From contig CM119270.1 in the NCBI GenBank assembly GCA_051294375.1, positions 4,270,301 through 4,334,300 of the forward strand: a stretch of 64,000 nt of DNA. The letters run 5' to 3'. The stretch is from Paraspadella gotoi (taxonomy: Eukaryota; Chaetognatha). How positions within the stretch are numbered: position 1 is the stretch's first letter; each line of letters begins with the position of its first letter. The notes beneath the pieces are model-generated. The model worked only from the letters and a program-made list of their open reading frames with translations, had not been told where the DNA came from and searched no databases. Shown in pieces: positions 1 through 14,280 of the stretch. Both the position numbers and the translations under genes were made by a program.

Positions 1-1318
1 ACAACTTAGAGAAAAAAAACGAATCCAACAAAAAAACCAAACGTAAATTATTTTTTTGTCTCCAAGGGTTTCGAGTTTCACTTACGAGTTTCACCAACGA
101 AACCCAAACTTTGGTTTGTTTCCTTCCCCCCCCCCTCCGCCCCCTCCTCCTCCTCCCTCCCGCACTTTCCTTAAAAATAAAGTCTTGGAAAATGAAAGAG
201 GTCTGTCTGTTTAAGGGCATGAGACTTTTTTTTTTATCTGGTTCCCCTCCGAGTGCTCGCATTTCTCTCGAAGACGTTCTTGTAGATTTCGTTCGAACGC
301 TATAATTTATATATTTTATCTATTTACCTTTAATTTCTATTTGACATTCTCGTTCACGAAACAAAAGGGAAAAAAATTAAAAAAACAAACAAAAGGCGTT
401 GCTGTGAAATGAGTTTGACAGTTCTTTTATTTTACACTTTTTTTTTATTAAAAATTGTGGAAAGTTTACATAGTTTTTTGAGCTTCTCTATTCTGTCTCA
501 TGTCTCGCGACAGATAAATATCATTTCATCCAAAACTCTGGTTGGCCGTCCGCGTTTTCTAGCCGTACGGGTGCATGCATGTGTTTATTTTCGAGTAATC
601 TATTTTTAGCATTAATATAAGGATTTAATAAGACAATGAATTAGCGTTAGAAAACTCAATACTCCGTGGCTTAAACTATAGAAAAAAAAAGTGAAAACTC
701 GTAAGGCCAACCTTTCCTTCCCCAGAAAAAAAAAAACTCCGGCCCAACTAACTTACCTTTCATTTCCATGAATAACTCACTCTCGCTTAACCCCGCGCGC
801 AAAAAGAACCAACAAAACTAGTTAACGCTCTTCCGTTCTTAGAGAACTCTTATGCAGTTAAATCATCTACAGTAGTGTTTTTATTTTCGGGACTAAATTA
901 CAGTGCAGTACCAGTGTTCGATATTGATTTTTTTTGGCGATTATTTTTTCAATTTCTGCTCAACGGTTTCGTTGGACCGGTTATGATTTTTAAACCTTAC
1001 TTTTGAGAAAATACAAAAGCGACAGAATTTTTTACAATAGAAAATTATAAACGACTAGAACGTTAATGTTCAACAACCTAAAAACACGATATTTTCGAAT
1101 ATGTTGATTAAATGATTATAAAATTAACATAACATCGAATGCCAACCGGAGCTAACGAAACATAAACGAAGTCGTCACAACCTGAAATATCGAATTCCGT
1201 CGCTGCATTCATTTTTAAGAGTCTATAAATTCACCATGACCCCTCTCCACTCCTTTCTACCCCCCCTCCGACTCCACCCCCATCCACCCCAACTTCCTCC
1301 GACCCAACCCCCCCCCAG
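1..1318. other. Non-coding, probable amphiphysin intron
   Basis: AT-rich sequence with many short A and T runs. I see no exon with conserved amphiphysin N-BAR sequence here, so the 5' part of the gene must lie left of the window. The final 90 bases (about 1230-1318) are a C-rich polypyrimidine stretch leading into the acceptor AG at 1317-1318. Confidence 0.5.
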
Positions 1319-4215
<2,897 letters not shown>

Positions 4216-6069
4216 ATCGTGGAGACGAAACGCAACGACGACAACCAAAAACAGCAACTAGAAAAAAAAAAGAACATAACTTTTGAGGGGGGTCAAAAAA
4301 AGTAATTTATAAAACAAAGCGGAGAAGAGACGGCCGATATCTCAAAAACGACGAAATTCGTTTATAAAAAAAAACAAACAAAAATACGTAACGCCGAACT
4401 TCCAAACTGGACGCGACACCTCGCTTCCTTCTCGACCTAAGCAGCATCTGCATTAAAAAAACAAAAGACAATTACTCCCCGAGCCCGCGTCTTTTAACAT
4501 CATAAATTAGCGTTTCGAACTACGTTTCAGTTCAGTTTGTTTGAAATAAAAGCAACAATTTTGGTCGTTATTACGCAAATTTAAAAAAAAAAATACGAGA
4601 CAATCTAGTAGTTCGACCTCTATTTATTTTTATCAAAACGATAAGACCCGAAATTATATTCAAACATTTTTTTTTAAACAAAAAAATGATTTACCGAATT
4701 CCTTGACCCCCTTTTCCCCTTTTCTTTCGTTGTACACAATCAAATCGCATAAGATTTTATTTTTAAATTTTTTTTCCAATCCCGAGCATCAGAATAAGCG
4801 TCAAGCGTCCCGCAATTATTTATAAACGTAAGAAATTATTAATAAATTGTTTTCACGAAATTTTTTTACTCCCGGAATGTATATAAAGAAATTTGTTTTA
4901 GTTTTTATAATTTATCATCCCATTTACCCTCAGTCTCTCAAAAATATTTTATTTTTATTCTCAATATAATTTTTTTCTTTTTGGTTTGAAATTATCAATA
5001 ACCTTTTTTTTTTCATTTCTTCCTTGGGAGAACTTGATACCGAAAGTCTTCGTTAATTATAATAATCACGTTATTATAATTAATAGCGATTATTTGATAA
5101 GTTTTTTTTTTCTTCGCATCCGACTGGTTTAATGGTGACAATCCCGCCACAGAACAGACGCTGGATGTGGACCGCCCGGATGTAATCGACGTCACACACC
5201 AAAGCATTTTTCTTCCGTCACGAAACAATTTCAAAAAAACAAAACAGAAAAACAAACGTGAAGGCAGCAAAGTCGTTTTCTTTCTCTGTTGTGATCGATT
5301 GGAAGATGAAAACGCAATTTTAAATTTGTTCATGATTTTACGATCGTACATTTTTAGTGATAAATTAGTTGTAGACGTACGTATACCTTCTAACGTACAC
5401 GAGCGAATTGTCCGAATCAATATCTTTATCCTTCGAATTGTTCCATCGTTAATTTAAGTAGTTCCTATAGATTCTGGTGCTATAATACTTTGTAGTGGGA
5501 CCGACGTAAAGATCGTAACATAGAAAACCCTTTTATCTTTTTAATTATTAAAGGAAATGATATTCAATTCCTTGCTACTTTCCATATCTTTATTATGATT
5601 AAAATTATCATTAACGTTTAAAGCCCCCTGTTAACGTTACTTTGAAGCAAATGCTGTAAAATCAAAGCCTTACAGAATCGATTATAATTTTGTCCAGTTA
5701 CGGTGCGAATTATTGCTCTGTTTTTCTTCCGAGGTGTCGATATAACCTAAGGCTAAGCAGCTTTTTGTTGTGAATCACAATGTAGCAAATAAACGTGTAA
5801 ATCAAGCTGGCTAGTCATTTAAATCAAGATGAAATACGAATCAAAATAGTTGGAAAGTTACATTCAACTCGATGTAATCTGAATCAAAGAATAAACGACA
5901 AAGTCACAAAGAAATGATTCCCGGTTCGATGTGTCGATAACTTTGTAAAAACATGATCTTTAATCGATGCTGTTGTTAATAGAGAAAGTGATGATTTCGC
6001 GTGCAGTCAACAGAAAATAAATTAAAGAGATTTTCAGCTCTCTCTCTCTCTCTCTCACTCTCACTCTCT
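4216..6069. other. Convergent intergenic region, amphiphysin to BBS9
   Basis: Presumed 3' UTRs of the two converging genes. Mostly AT-rich with long A or T runs. A GC-richer island at about 5117-5230 reads openly for a few dozen codons on both strands but has no recognisable domain. A CT tract at about 6040-6070 directly abuts the BBS9 stop codon. Nothing else is recognised. Confidence 0.5.
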
Positions 6070-7310
6070 CTAGTCCCCCTCATCCTCCAGTCTCTTCAGC
6101 GGCGGTAGTATCTTCGTCATGCCCTTACTTCCCCTGACCGGCGCGAGGGGCGCGCTTTTAATAGACGCCAAAGAGTCTTTGAGCGGCGCCAAGGTCAAGG
6201 AGTCGCCGTCCCCGGTTTCACCGGCGCTCTTCTTCCTCCTTCCCGCTTTTCCTTCCCTCGTTCTCCTATCCTCTTCCTCCTCCTCCTCTTCCTCCTCATC
6301 TTCCTCGTCCTCCTCGATGGCGTCCCCGCCGGAATCAGATGCCGCGCCGCCGCCGCCGAGCTTGGCGCCTTTGCCGAGCCGGTCGCAGACGAGGGTGAGG
6401 TGCTTCATCAATTTTGTTGTGTCTTTGGGGATCTGAAGCGGCGGCGGGTTGAGGGTCCTGAGGCGTGATGGTTTGGGGGGGGGGAAGAAAGAAATTCGAG
6501 ACTGTGGCCAACGATCGGGAGTTTGGTAATTTTCAATTCAATAATGAAAACCCCCAACGGCCCACCTATCCTTGGCGGATTTGGCGAGAGAAGTCTTGAG
6601 CAAATGGGTGAGAGCGGCGTCGGTGGTTTCCTCCCAACCCAACTCCGTGTTGTCCACGACTTCGGGCGTCAGAGCCGAAGTCAAGATATCGAAGTCGGCG
6701 TCGGGCATCGAGACCCACAGGCGGACGAGGGTCGCCAACAGGCGCGCGCCTGGTTGAGGGAAAAAAGTGATGAAATGTAAATTGGTACAACAAAAATGTA
6801 TAAAATTGTACATTCATTCCATAAATAAGCTATGTATTATGCTCCTGACTTTGGTCAGTCTATGGTGCGTTGAGGCTACCTTCCGTCTTAAAAGCAGAAA
6901 TCTTGCAATCAAGACTATCTTACAAGCAGCAATCTTGCAATCAAGACTATCTCACAGTCGGGTAAATTGGGAACCCGGCTTCCCTTTTAGAATGTAAATT
7001 TGTGCCTATGGCGGGAGGGGCGGGGGGGGCCATGATCTCTACCGGCGACAAAGAAAACCGCCATAATCTAGCGCTCTGTTGTTGTCGTCTATGGCGTCGC
7101 CTAAGGCGAGGATCTGTCGGTAGGTGCCGTCGAGAAGAACGTCGAGGTTGTTTAGCGGCGCCGGAGTTTTGTCTTTGAATCGCGTCAAGAGGCGGCGCTG
7201 AATGGCGCGGAATTGTTGGGCGCGCTGAGGAAAAGAGGGGGGAAAGAATTGAGACGAGATGAGGGAAATAAGAGGGGGAAAAGTGGAGGAAGGAAAAGAA
7301 AAAAAGGGGA

Positions 7311-7406
<96 letters not shown>

Positions 7407-10400
7407 ATGAAAGAATATAAATAAATAAGTAAATAAATAAATTTACATCGTAGCAAACCTGAGCCAACAAATCCTTGTACTTCTCCGCCGTCGTCCGCAA
7501 CTGATGATGTTGATCGACCAAGGTCCCAAATTCCTGCAGCGGCATCGGCCCGTCGAACGTCATCTTAAAGGGCTCAGGTCCGCCGCCGCCGACGCCGCGG
7601 CTGCCGAAGTGTTTGTACATTCTGGGTTCGGGAAAAGGGAAAAGACGAGATGGAAACTGAAGTCAACCTAGAAATATTTTTTATGGCGCGAAACTTGTCT
7701 GATTTCAACAAAACAACGGATAAACAGAAGGAAAACGAGAGCCCAATCCACAATTAACAAGCCAAAGAAAAAAGTTCAATCTCAGATCAACGCCTTCCAC
7801 TTGGCAGACCTGTTGACGAACTCATCCAAGACGATCCAGACGGCTTCGAAGGCGTCGGACTGAATTCGGTATCGTTGCGAGGATTTGGAGGCCAAAACGG
7901 AGACGATGGCGCCGGAGTAGTACTGAGGGAGGGGGGGTGTGGAAGGGATGGTGGGGGTGAGAAGGGAAACGGAGAGAGTGTTGGGGAAAGGGGGGTGAAG
8001 ATAAGAGAGTGAGACGAACCTGCATTCCGATCAGGTTGGCGTTGCTTCCGTTGTCGATGGCGAGATCGGGGAATATCTCCGCCAGCGAAACTGCAAATAA
8101 ATAAATGAATAAATAAATAAATGAATAAATATTTTTCAATGATAATTTTTCCTTAAATTTTCGATTCACCACTCACCCCCTGCACATCCGCCCTCACCCC
8201 TTTTTTCTCACCCGGCGGTCGGTTGGAGTCGAGGGTGATCTTCACGGCGGCGTTCTTCTGCGGAAGCGCGGGTTTCATAACGAGGCGCAGCGGAAGCGTC
8301 ATTTGCGTCTTCATCACGCGGGGCGCGTCCGTCGTCGTTTTGTAAGACGCCGTCAGAGTAGCCTGAGTGTGGAACAGAGATAGACAGAAAAGTGAGATAA
8401 AATATAAAGTAGGATTGGCCCACGGGGCCCAAGGGGCTCCCATTTGGCGTCGACCAGTGTGGTCGCCCACAATGGTCTCGCTTCCGTCTCGCCACTGACC
8501 CGGAGATCCGAGGCGGCGGCGAGGCCTCTGGAGAAGAAGGGGACGGAAATCTCGGTGGAGTCGCGGACTTTGAGGCTGAACTGCTGCTGATTCGTCGCCA
8601 CAGGAGGTTGACAGTGGACGTGGAGTTTGACCTCGTCCACTGGGAAGCTGGGGTAGAAGTGGGGGATGCGGGAGAGTAGAATGGAATAAGAAGGAAGAGG
8701 GGGAAAAAAAAAGAAGGAAATTTTCCACTTTTTTCCTTTTTTCATCAACCTGGATTTGACGATAACTTTAACCGTGACCGAGGGAACGTCCTCTTCCGTC
8801 GCTTCTCCCGATTCTGGGGAGAGAGTCTTCATCGACACTTCGTCCATCTTGTTGGGGACCTAAAGAGTTGAGAGCGACATTTGTTTATTTTTTTTTTTTC
8901 TTCTTTCTTTCCCGAACTGTTTCTTTTTCTTTTCTTTTCTTTTCATTTTTTAGTTCTTTCTTTATTTTTTTCTCTCACTTGAACGATGATTTGCAACTCG
9001 TCCGAAAGATTTCTCGTCATCGGCTGAGACTTGCGTTGGCTCTCTTTTATTCGTTTCTGACAAAGAGAATAAAATAAATCCGTTTCCTGCGATGTTATAA
9101 TAAATAAAATAATATAATCTTACTTGCAACTGAACGAGTTCAACGTCCGTCTCCTGATAGTTGATCTCTCTGGCCTCCGAGGGCGGAGCCATGAAGATGG
9201 AAGGGTCGGTCCCCAAGTAAGAGCACTGGAGGTGACCGTTCTCGGAGAGAGTAACGAGACAACCCTAAGGGCAAAAGATAACGAGATTAGTGGAACCCTC
9301 ATTCATCGTCTTCCCCTCTTCATCCACTCACTTTGATGTCTTGAAAATGCCCGATCCGAATCTGCACCGGACTGTCGGGCAACGTGGCCGCCCATTCCAA
9401 CGTCTTGTCTTCAAAGAGAAGAAGTTGGTTCGTCCCGTGGGTGCAGACGATGAGGGAAGTGGCGCCGCCTTCCGGCGCCGTCGAACCGGACTTTAACGGC
9501 GCCATTCTATCAGGAGAAATAATAATATTCAGTTAATAAAGCGATAAGTTCTAAATTAATTATTAACTAATAACTAGTCCACCATTGTCCCCGCCGTCAG
9601 AACCTGTATGGCAAGAAGCAGCTTGGGTTGTACTCGAACTTCTTCATCCACTTCAAGGTCCCATTGTCCCTGACGCAGAAAAGGTTTCTCTCGCCGAGGA
9701 CGAAGATGAGGAATCCCGGCGGGGCGCTCGAGGAGACGGTCGTCCCGTCGATCACCTGGAGGGATAGTTTGTTGTTGTTGTTGTTAGCCAATTACGTTAG
9801 TTTATATTGCTAAAAAAAACCTCGATCTGAAGTGCTGCCTCCCCGATTCGAAACGACCAGTCCATCGTGACCCGTTTGCCCGAGGTCACCGCAGCCGCCT
9901 CTTCCTTGGAGCCGGCGTCCGACGCCACCGCGAGGACTTGATACCTTAATATAGCGATAAATCAAAACAATAGGAGAATAAAAGAAAATAAATAATACAT
10001 TGACAGAGCAAGAAGAACGAGAAAGAGAGAATGATTGGGAGATTTGTTTTTTTCGAATTATTAAGCAGATCCCATCTCTCCCCTTTCCAACAAGATCTAC
10101 AATTTTTCCTCATCTCCCCTCCTTTCCCGACCACAAATCACTTGTAGCTCTCCAACTGCCATTGCGACGAGACGGTGACTATCGAGTCCGTCCTCGGGAC
10201 GAACTTGATCGGCCCAGGGAGCAGCGATCCCGGAAGGAACCTCGTGAAGGCGAAGGATTCTTGCTCGAAGAAGGAAAGAGTCGCGTCCATCGATTGAACG
10301 CAGACAAAGTCTTTTCCGCGAACGCCGCCGAAGCCGCCCGTGCAGAAGTTGCAAGCGGAACGCTGAGGGTTGGGAGAAAACAAAAGAGGCTTGGTTAGTA

Positions 10401-11253
10401 TTAATTTTGATTAATAATTATTAATCGAATTAATTAACAATTAAGGTTTTTTTTCTTTCTTTCTTCGCGGTATCTTCAACTAAATTCATCGAACGATCTC
10501 ATCTTCTTTCTATTTTTTTTCCTCTGTACTCTCTCTCTATTATCCTCCCCTGACCAAAACCTGCAGGATGTGCTCATATTGCAGAGTAACGCTGGCGTGG
10601 CTGCCGTAGTCGACAGCGGCTTGGACAGACTGGATGGAATAGACGGCAAACTTGCGAGGATGGAGGACGGCCAGGTGCGTCTTGTCAGAGCCTTTGGAAG
10701 ATTGAAAACAACAATGACGAAAATGAACTTACCTCCCCGAAAAAAAAGCGAAACTCACCCGACACGAATCTACCGCATTCCACTTGAAGGATGGGCGCAT
10801 TCAACTGTTGCTCCACAAGAAGATCTTCCGGTTTAAATCCTGAATCGAATTAGTGACGAATTTAACACATAGTCGCTTACTTACTCTCCAGATGCTAAAC
10901 TCACCCGTTGACGGCGACCCGACCTCGGGGTCGCGTTTAGTGGGTGGGTGAGGGTTGTAGACGCGGAGAATCCCGTGGAAACTGCCCACGACGATCTTGT
11001 CCAACCTTCGGGAAAGTGACTAACGAAGTTAAGTTATTTCAAACAACAATCAAAGGGCCTCAAGACCACAACACCGTCCACCAGGGAACTGACTGAAACT
11101 GGATAATCCCTCATCTATTTGATGGATCAACCTGTTGGGGGCGTTGTCGACGTTTCCGAGACAGAGACTCCCGAGATCAAACTCTTCCTCCTCTTCTGTC
11201 GACGCCCCATTGGCTCGCGTCGACCACCAATCACGAGCCTTAAACAGCGACAT
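6070..11253 (-). CDS. BBS9: Bardet-Biedl syndrome 9 protein (PTHB1), BBSome subunit
   Basis: Subunit of the BBSome, the coat that carries membrane proteins into and out of cilia. About 19 short exons run right to left. Start ATG at 11253 gives MSLFKARDWWST, the family N-terminus. Examples: 11132-11253, 10905-11005 (DKIVVGSFHGILRVYNP), 10759-10839, 10561-10691, about 10143-10362 (CVQSMDATLSFFEQESFAF), 9604-9755 (VLGERNLFCVRDNG), about 7800-7915 (ITVLASKSSQRYRIQS-like), about 7045-7222 (AIQRRLLTRFKDKTPAPL), about 6560-6755 (ELGWEETTDAALTHLLKT), terminal 6070 to about 6400. Order follows the family: N-terminal beta-propeller, GAE-like, platform and helical C-terminal parts. The last exon adds an unusual Glu/Asp-rich tail (about 20 acidic residues) followed by a basic patch. 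This copy is the readable one; a broken partial copy lies at 15830-20029. SPA17 lies 395 bp upstream on the same strand. Confidence 0.94.
6777..6893 (+). repeat. Dispersed repeat family A, copy 1
   Basis: Matches other copies at 25245, 36349, 49335 and 63362. Shared words include TTGGTACAAC, ATAAGCTAT and CCTGACTTTGG, followed by a (T)GAGGCT or CAAGGCTTCC word. It lies in a BBS9 intron. No coding capacity; a short interspersed or miniature element is likely. Confidence 0.6.
6898..6957 (+). repeat. Two-copy tandem repeat of about 28 bp
   Basis: The word AATCTTGCAATCAAGACTAT occurs twice in a row, separated by a short CTTACAAGCAGC-type spacer. It sits just before the left edge of the large duplication at 6968. 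Confidence 0.8.
7313..7407 (+). repeat. (GAAA)n microsatellite in a BBS9 intron
   Basis: About 95 bases of near-perfect GAAA repeat between two BBS9 exons. On the gene's strand it reads CTTT and sits upstream of an acceptor, so it can act as an extended polypyrimidine tract. The duplicate copy at about 16095-16190 is interrupted by many A insertions. Confidence 0.95.
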
Positions 11254-11648
11254 CTCCGTTCAACTTTGAGTCTTTTGTTTTTTGTTTTTTTTCTAACGCG
11301 TTCACTTCAAGCTTCTCGACGCCATTTGTTCTTTAAAACGAATTGGAAACAGACAAATAGTGAAATAGAGAAGACGAAATACGTTATTACAGATACGCTT
11401 TAGACCTGCTGTTCGTGCTCTAACAATGCAGGGAATTTTTTGGGACGAGAGCAAGGGCCGTGCAGCTCCGTCGGCGATAAAGCAGTGGAACAGAGAAACA
11501 ACAGAAACAAACAAATGGACAAAAAAACATAGTGGAACAAGTCGATACTGATCTATGGAAAATTCTCATAAAAAATATTGGCAAAAAGTTAAGAACTGTA
11601 GGGACTAGATTTTTTTTTTTGTTTGACATCCGTCGACAGCCTTATTGA
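11254..11648. promoter_or_regulatory. Short SPA17-BBS9 intergenic region
   Basis: Only 395 bases separate the SPA17 stop codon from the BBS9 start codon, both on the minus strand. It must hold the SPA17 3' end and the BBS9 5' UTR and promoter. I see no TATA box that I would defend; a polyadenylation signal cannot be fixed. Confidence 0.4.
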
Positions 11649-12775
11649 TTAAGACGCTCCCTCTCCCGGCACCGTCTCTTCCGGCGCCGATTCTCCCGCC
11701 TCCGTCTCGCCCCCGGCGCCCTCTGACTCTCCGGTCTTGAGCGCCTTTCGAGCCTTGAATCCCCGGAATCCCGCTTGGATCTTCAGCGTGGCCTCTTGGA
11801 CGTCTTTGGCCTCCAAGTCTGGCAACTCCTCTTCCTCCTCTTCTTGAGGCGGAGGAGGAGGAGGAGCGGGGGCTTCCGCCATTGACTGCTCCTGTATGGA
11901 GAAAGAGAAAGAGGGCTTGCAGGAAAAATGCATTCATTATTGTTAAAAATATTTAACAATTTTTTTAGCTTTAAAGTTTAAGAGCGTTCCTAGCTATTGA
12001 AAATTTAAAAAAAAAAATCAAGATACTGAAAAATTATCACAAGGTCTGGGGCACAATTTGTACTGTTGTCTTCTAGTCCTAAACTCTAAGAAAAAAAGAA
12101 CAAAATATGGCGAAGTTCAAACTCACCTTCATCGACTTCCGCGCCTTGAAGCCTCGAAATCCGGCCTGAATCTTCAGGGTGGCGTCTTGAACGCCGGCGT
12201 CGTTCAAGTCCGGGAGCTCTTCCTCCTCTTCCTCTTCTTCCGGCGCGGCAGTGGGCACGTGCGGCTCTGGCGGAGGATCATCCTTCATCGATTTGCGCGT
12301 CTTGTAGCCTCGGAAGTTGGCCTGGATCTTGAGGGCGGCCTCGCCCGTCTTGGGGTCGTCCAGATCGATGTCGATCTCTGGTGGAGTTTGGGAAGGGGGG
12401 AGAATAGGAGAAATAAGGAAGGAAGGGGGAAAGGGGAAGAAAATTAAGTAAGAAGAAAAAGATAAGGCAGGTAGGAAAGGCCACATGAAGGCAATAAGAA
12501 GTTTAAAGGTATTTAAAAAGAAAGGAAGAAAAGAAAGAAAAGAAAGAAAAAATAAAGAATAAAAGATATCAAGGTGGAATTTGGACTCATGTGGACGGAG
12601 TTGCTTGACTTTGTCTCCCGATCTCTTCTTTCTTTTTCATTTTTATCTTCCCCTTATTTGTTCTCGTTTATTGTTGACATAAGATATTTTTGCAACCATT
12701 CCCGCAATTATTTGTTTGCTCTGTTTTTTTTTCAGAAAAAAACAAAAAAAAAAAAATTAAAAGGAAAGAAAGAAA

Positions 12776-12813
<38 letters not shown>

Positions 12814-13100
12814 TCAAGTTCACCTTCCTCCGCCTCCTCCTCCTTAGCCCGTCTCTCCGCCGCGATCAACGTCTCCCCGTTGTACATGAGATCCTCGTGC
12901 GCGGCGCCGATCTGCGCCGGGTCGGCGCCGCCCCCGGCCTCGCGCACCTTGAGGAGCCGATCGAAGTACTTGGCGGCGAACTCGTAGATCTCCTGCTCAC
13001 CTCGGGGTTGTTCCCGCAGCACCTCGCGGGCCAACCCCTCCAGGAGGTTCTGGAAGCCGCGAGGCACGCGGAGGGAAGTGTTGGAGAAAGGAACGGCCAT
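11649..13100 (-). CDS. SPA17: Sperm autoantigen 17-like RIIa/IQ protein
   Basis: Ciliary or flagellar docking protein of 256 aa in three exons: 12824-13100, 12127-12377 and 11649-11891; lengths and phases sum exactly. The ATG at 13098-13100 opens MAVPFSNTSLRVPRGFQNLL followed by EGLAREVLREQP, the RIIa dimerisation/docking fold typical of SPA17 (residues about 1-50). The rest is Glu-rich and carries three IQ calmodulin-binding motifs with near-identical cores: ALKIQANFRGYKTRK, TLKIQAGFRGFKARK and again TLKIQAGFRGFKARK. Mammalian SPA17 usually has one IQ motif, so this form is expanded. Partners are expected to be AKAP-type helices such as those of RSPH3, encoded next door, and calmodulin. ROPN1L/RSP11-like family members are the alternative name, but the IQ repeats favour SPA17. 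Confidence 0.87.
12765..12812 (+). repeat. (GAAA)n microsatellite in SPA17 intron 1
   Basis: Short GAAA repeat that ends about ten bases from the donor of SPA17 exon 1 (exon edge at 12824). The duplicate at about 21484-21530 is degraded. Confidence 0.9.
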
Positions 13101-13803
13101 GATAGAGGGTTGGGGGGGGCAATGAAGAAGAGGAGTGGAAAGAGGTGGAGCGGGTAGGAGTGGTAGCGGGAAGTTTGAGTAAAGAACGAGGCAGAAAGAC
13201 TTTTTGGCAATTTCTTTTTCTTTCTTTCTCGTCAAGTTCGAGTTCTTGTTACAGTGAAAAAGTTAATATTTTTAATATTAATATCCATGAATCGCTCAAT
13301 TTTGCGATTAAGCGAAGATTTTCCGTCAATCTCTTCTCCGTTTTGTCTCTTGTTTTTTCTGTTTTTTTTTTTTCGAAAGAGTTAAGAATTTCAAATCCCT
13401 ACAAAATAGATTAGACATATTTATTTTTTTTAAATACACAATATTAATTGATTTTTAAGGAAGTTCATTAAATAAAAGTGAACTTTGTGAGTGCGAAATA
13501 ATCTTTTACAAAATAAGTACGAGTCACCATCACCGTTAATGATTAAAAAAACCATGCAAAGAAAAGAAAGTTTTTTGTAAAATACATGCAAAGCGAAAGG
13601 TTTCCCTTGTAATACTGTTTTAGGCAATGAAGGTTTTTTATGAATGAAGGTTTAGTAAGAAACTTAGACTAGTATCATCGATTTCGGTTTCCCCGAGCTG
13701 AAAAAAAACGGAGATAATCCTCTCGTGCGGAGAGAGGAATCAGCGAATCTCGCGATCAATGCAAAGCGTTCAATTGAAGAACGCCCTCATCGACAGCGCC
13801 CTT
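13101..13803. promoter_or_regulatory. RSPH3-SPA17 intergenic region
   Basis: About 0.7 kb between the RSPH3 stop (13804) and the SPA17 start (13100) on the same strand. AT-rich with no recognisable gene. It should hold the SPA17 promoter; no specific element is claimed. Confidence 0.4.
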
Positions 13804-13928
13804 TTAGTCGTCGCCCTCTCCGGGAACGTCGCTGTCCATTCCGCCATCTGCGCCGACATCGTCGCCCGTCAAATCCTCGTCGGCCGCCGAGGGATCTTCC
13901 GCGCTTTCGCCCACCGCGCCGGCCGCGG
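13804..13928 (-). CDS. RSPH3: RSPH3 last exon, orphan duplicate
   Basis: A 125-base minus-strand terminal exon: acceptor TTTTAG, then an acidic peptide containing SAADEDLTGDDVGADGG and ending PGEGDD before TAA at 13804-13806. Its acceptor phase (two bases complete a codon) fits exactly the donor of the RSPH3 exon at 24906-25131. In this left copy the rest of RSPH3 is missing because the duplication ends at 15757, so the exon is stranded. The functional counterpart is at 22517-22641. Confidence 0.8.
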
Positions 13929-14280
13929 CTAAAATAGGAAACGGGGGGAAAAAACAACATTATCATTTATACATTACAGCATTTTAAATATCAACGTACT
14001 AAAGAACACTGCGTAGCAGTCTTAAATATTTAAAACGCCGATTTTAATAATACGGGAATAAATTTCCGCCCAAGAAATCAAGTGTCGAAAGATTGAAAAA
14101 TAAAAATCTTGCTATTAAAAGCAAAGAGATGACATTACATAATCGAAATAATTTAAGTTATATATTTTGATGTTAGTGGTTTAGATATATTTTTCCGTGT
14201 TTACAGTCTTTTTTATGCTGTTAACACTGTTACTGCGTTACTGTTACTGTTATAGCGTTACTGTTTTTGTTTTGAACTAT

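Noticed and set aside
5013-5457. Small gene on either strand in the amphiphysin-BBS9 spacer
   Set aside because: Only a GC-richer patch of about 110 bases; open frames on both strands overlap, show no domain and run into A-rich low-complexity sequence.
7313-7407. Regular repeat that could suggest a CRISPR array or satellite
   Set aside because: Units are four bases with no spacers; it is a microsatellite in an intron of a eukaryotic gene.
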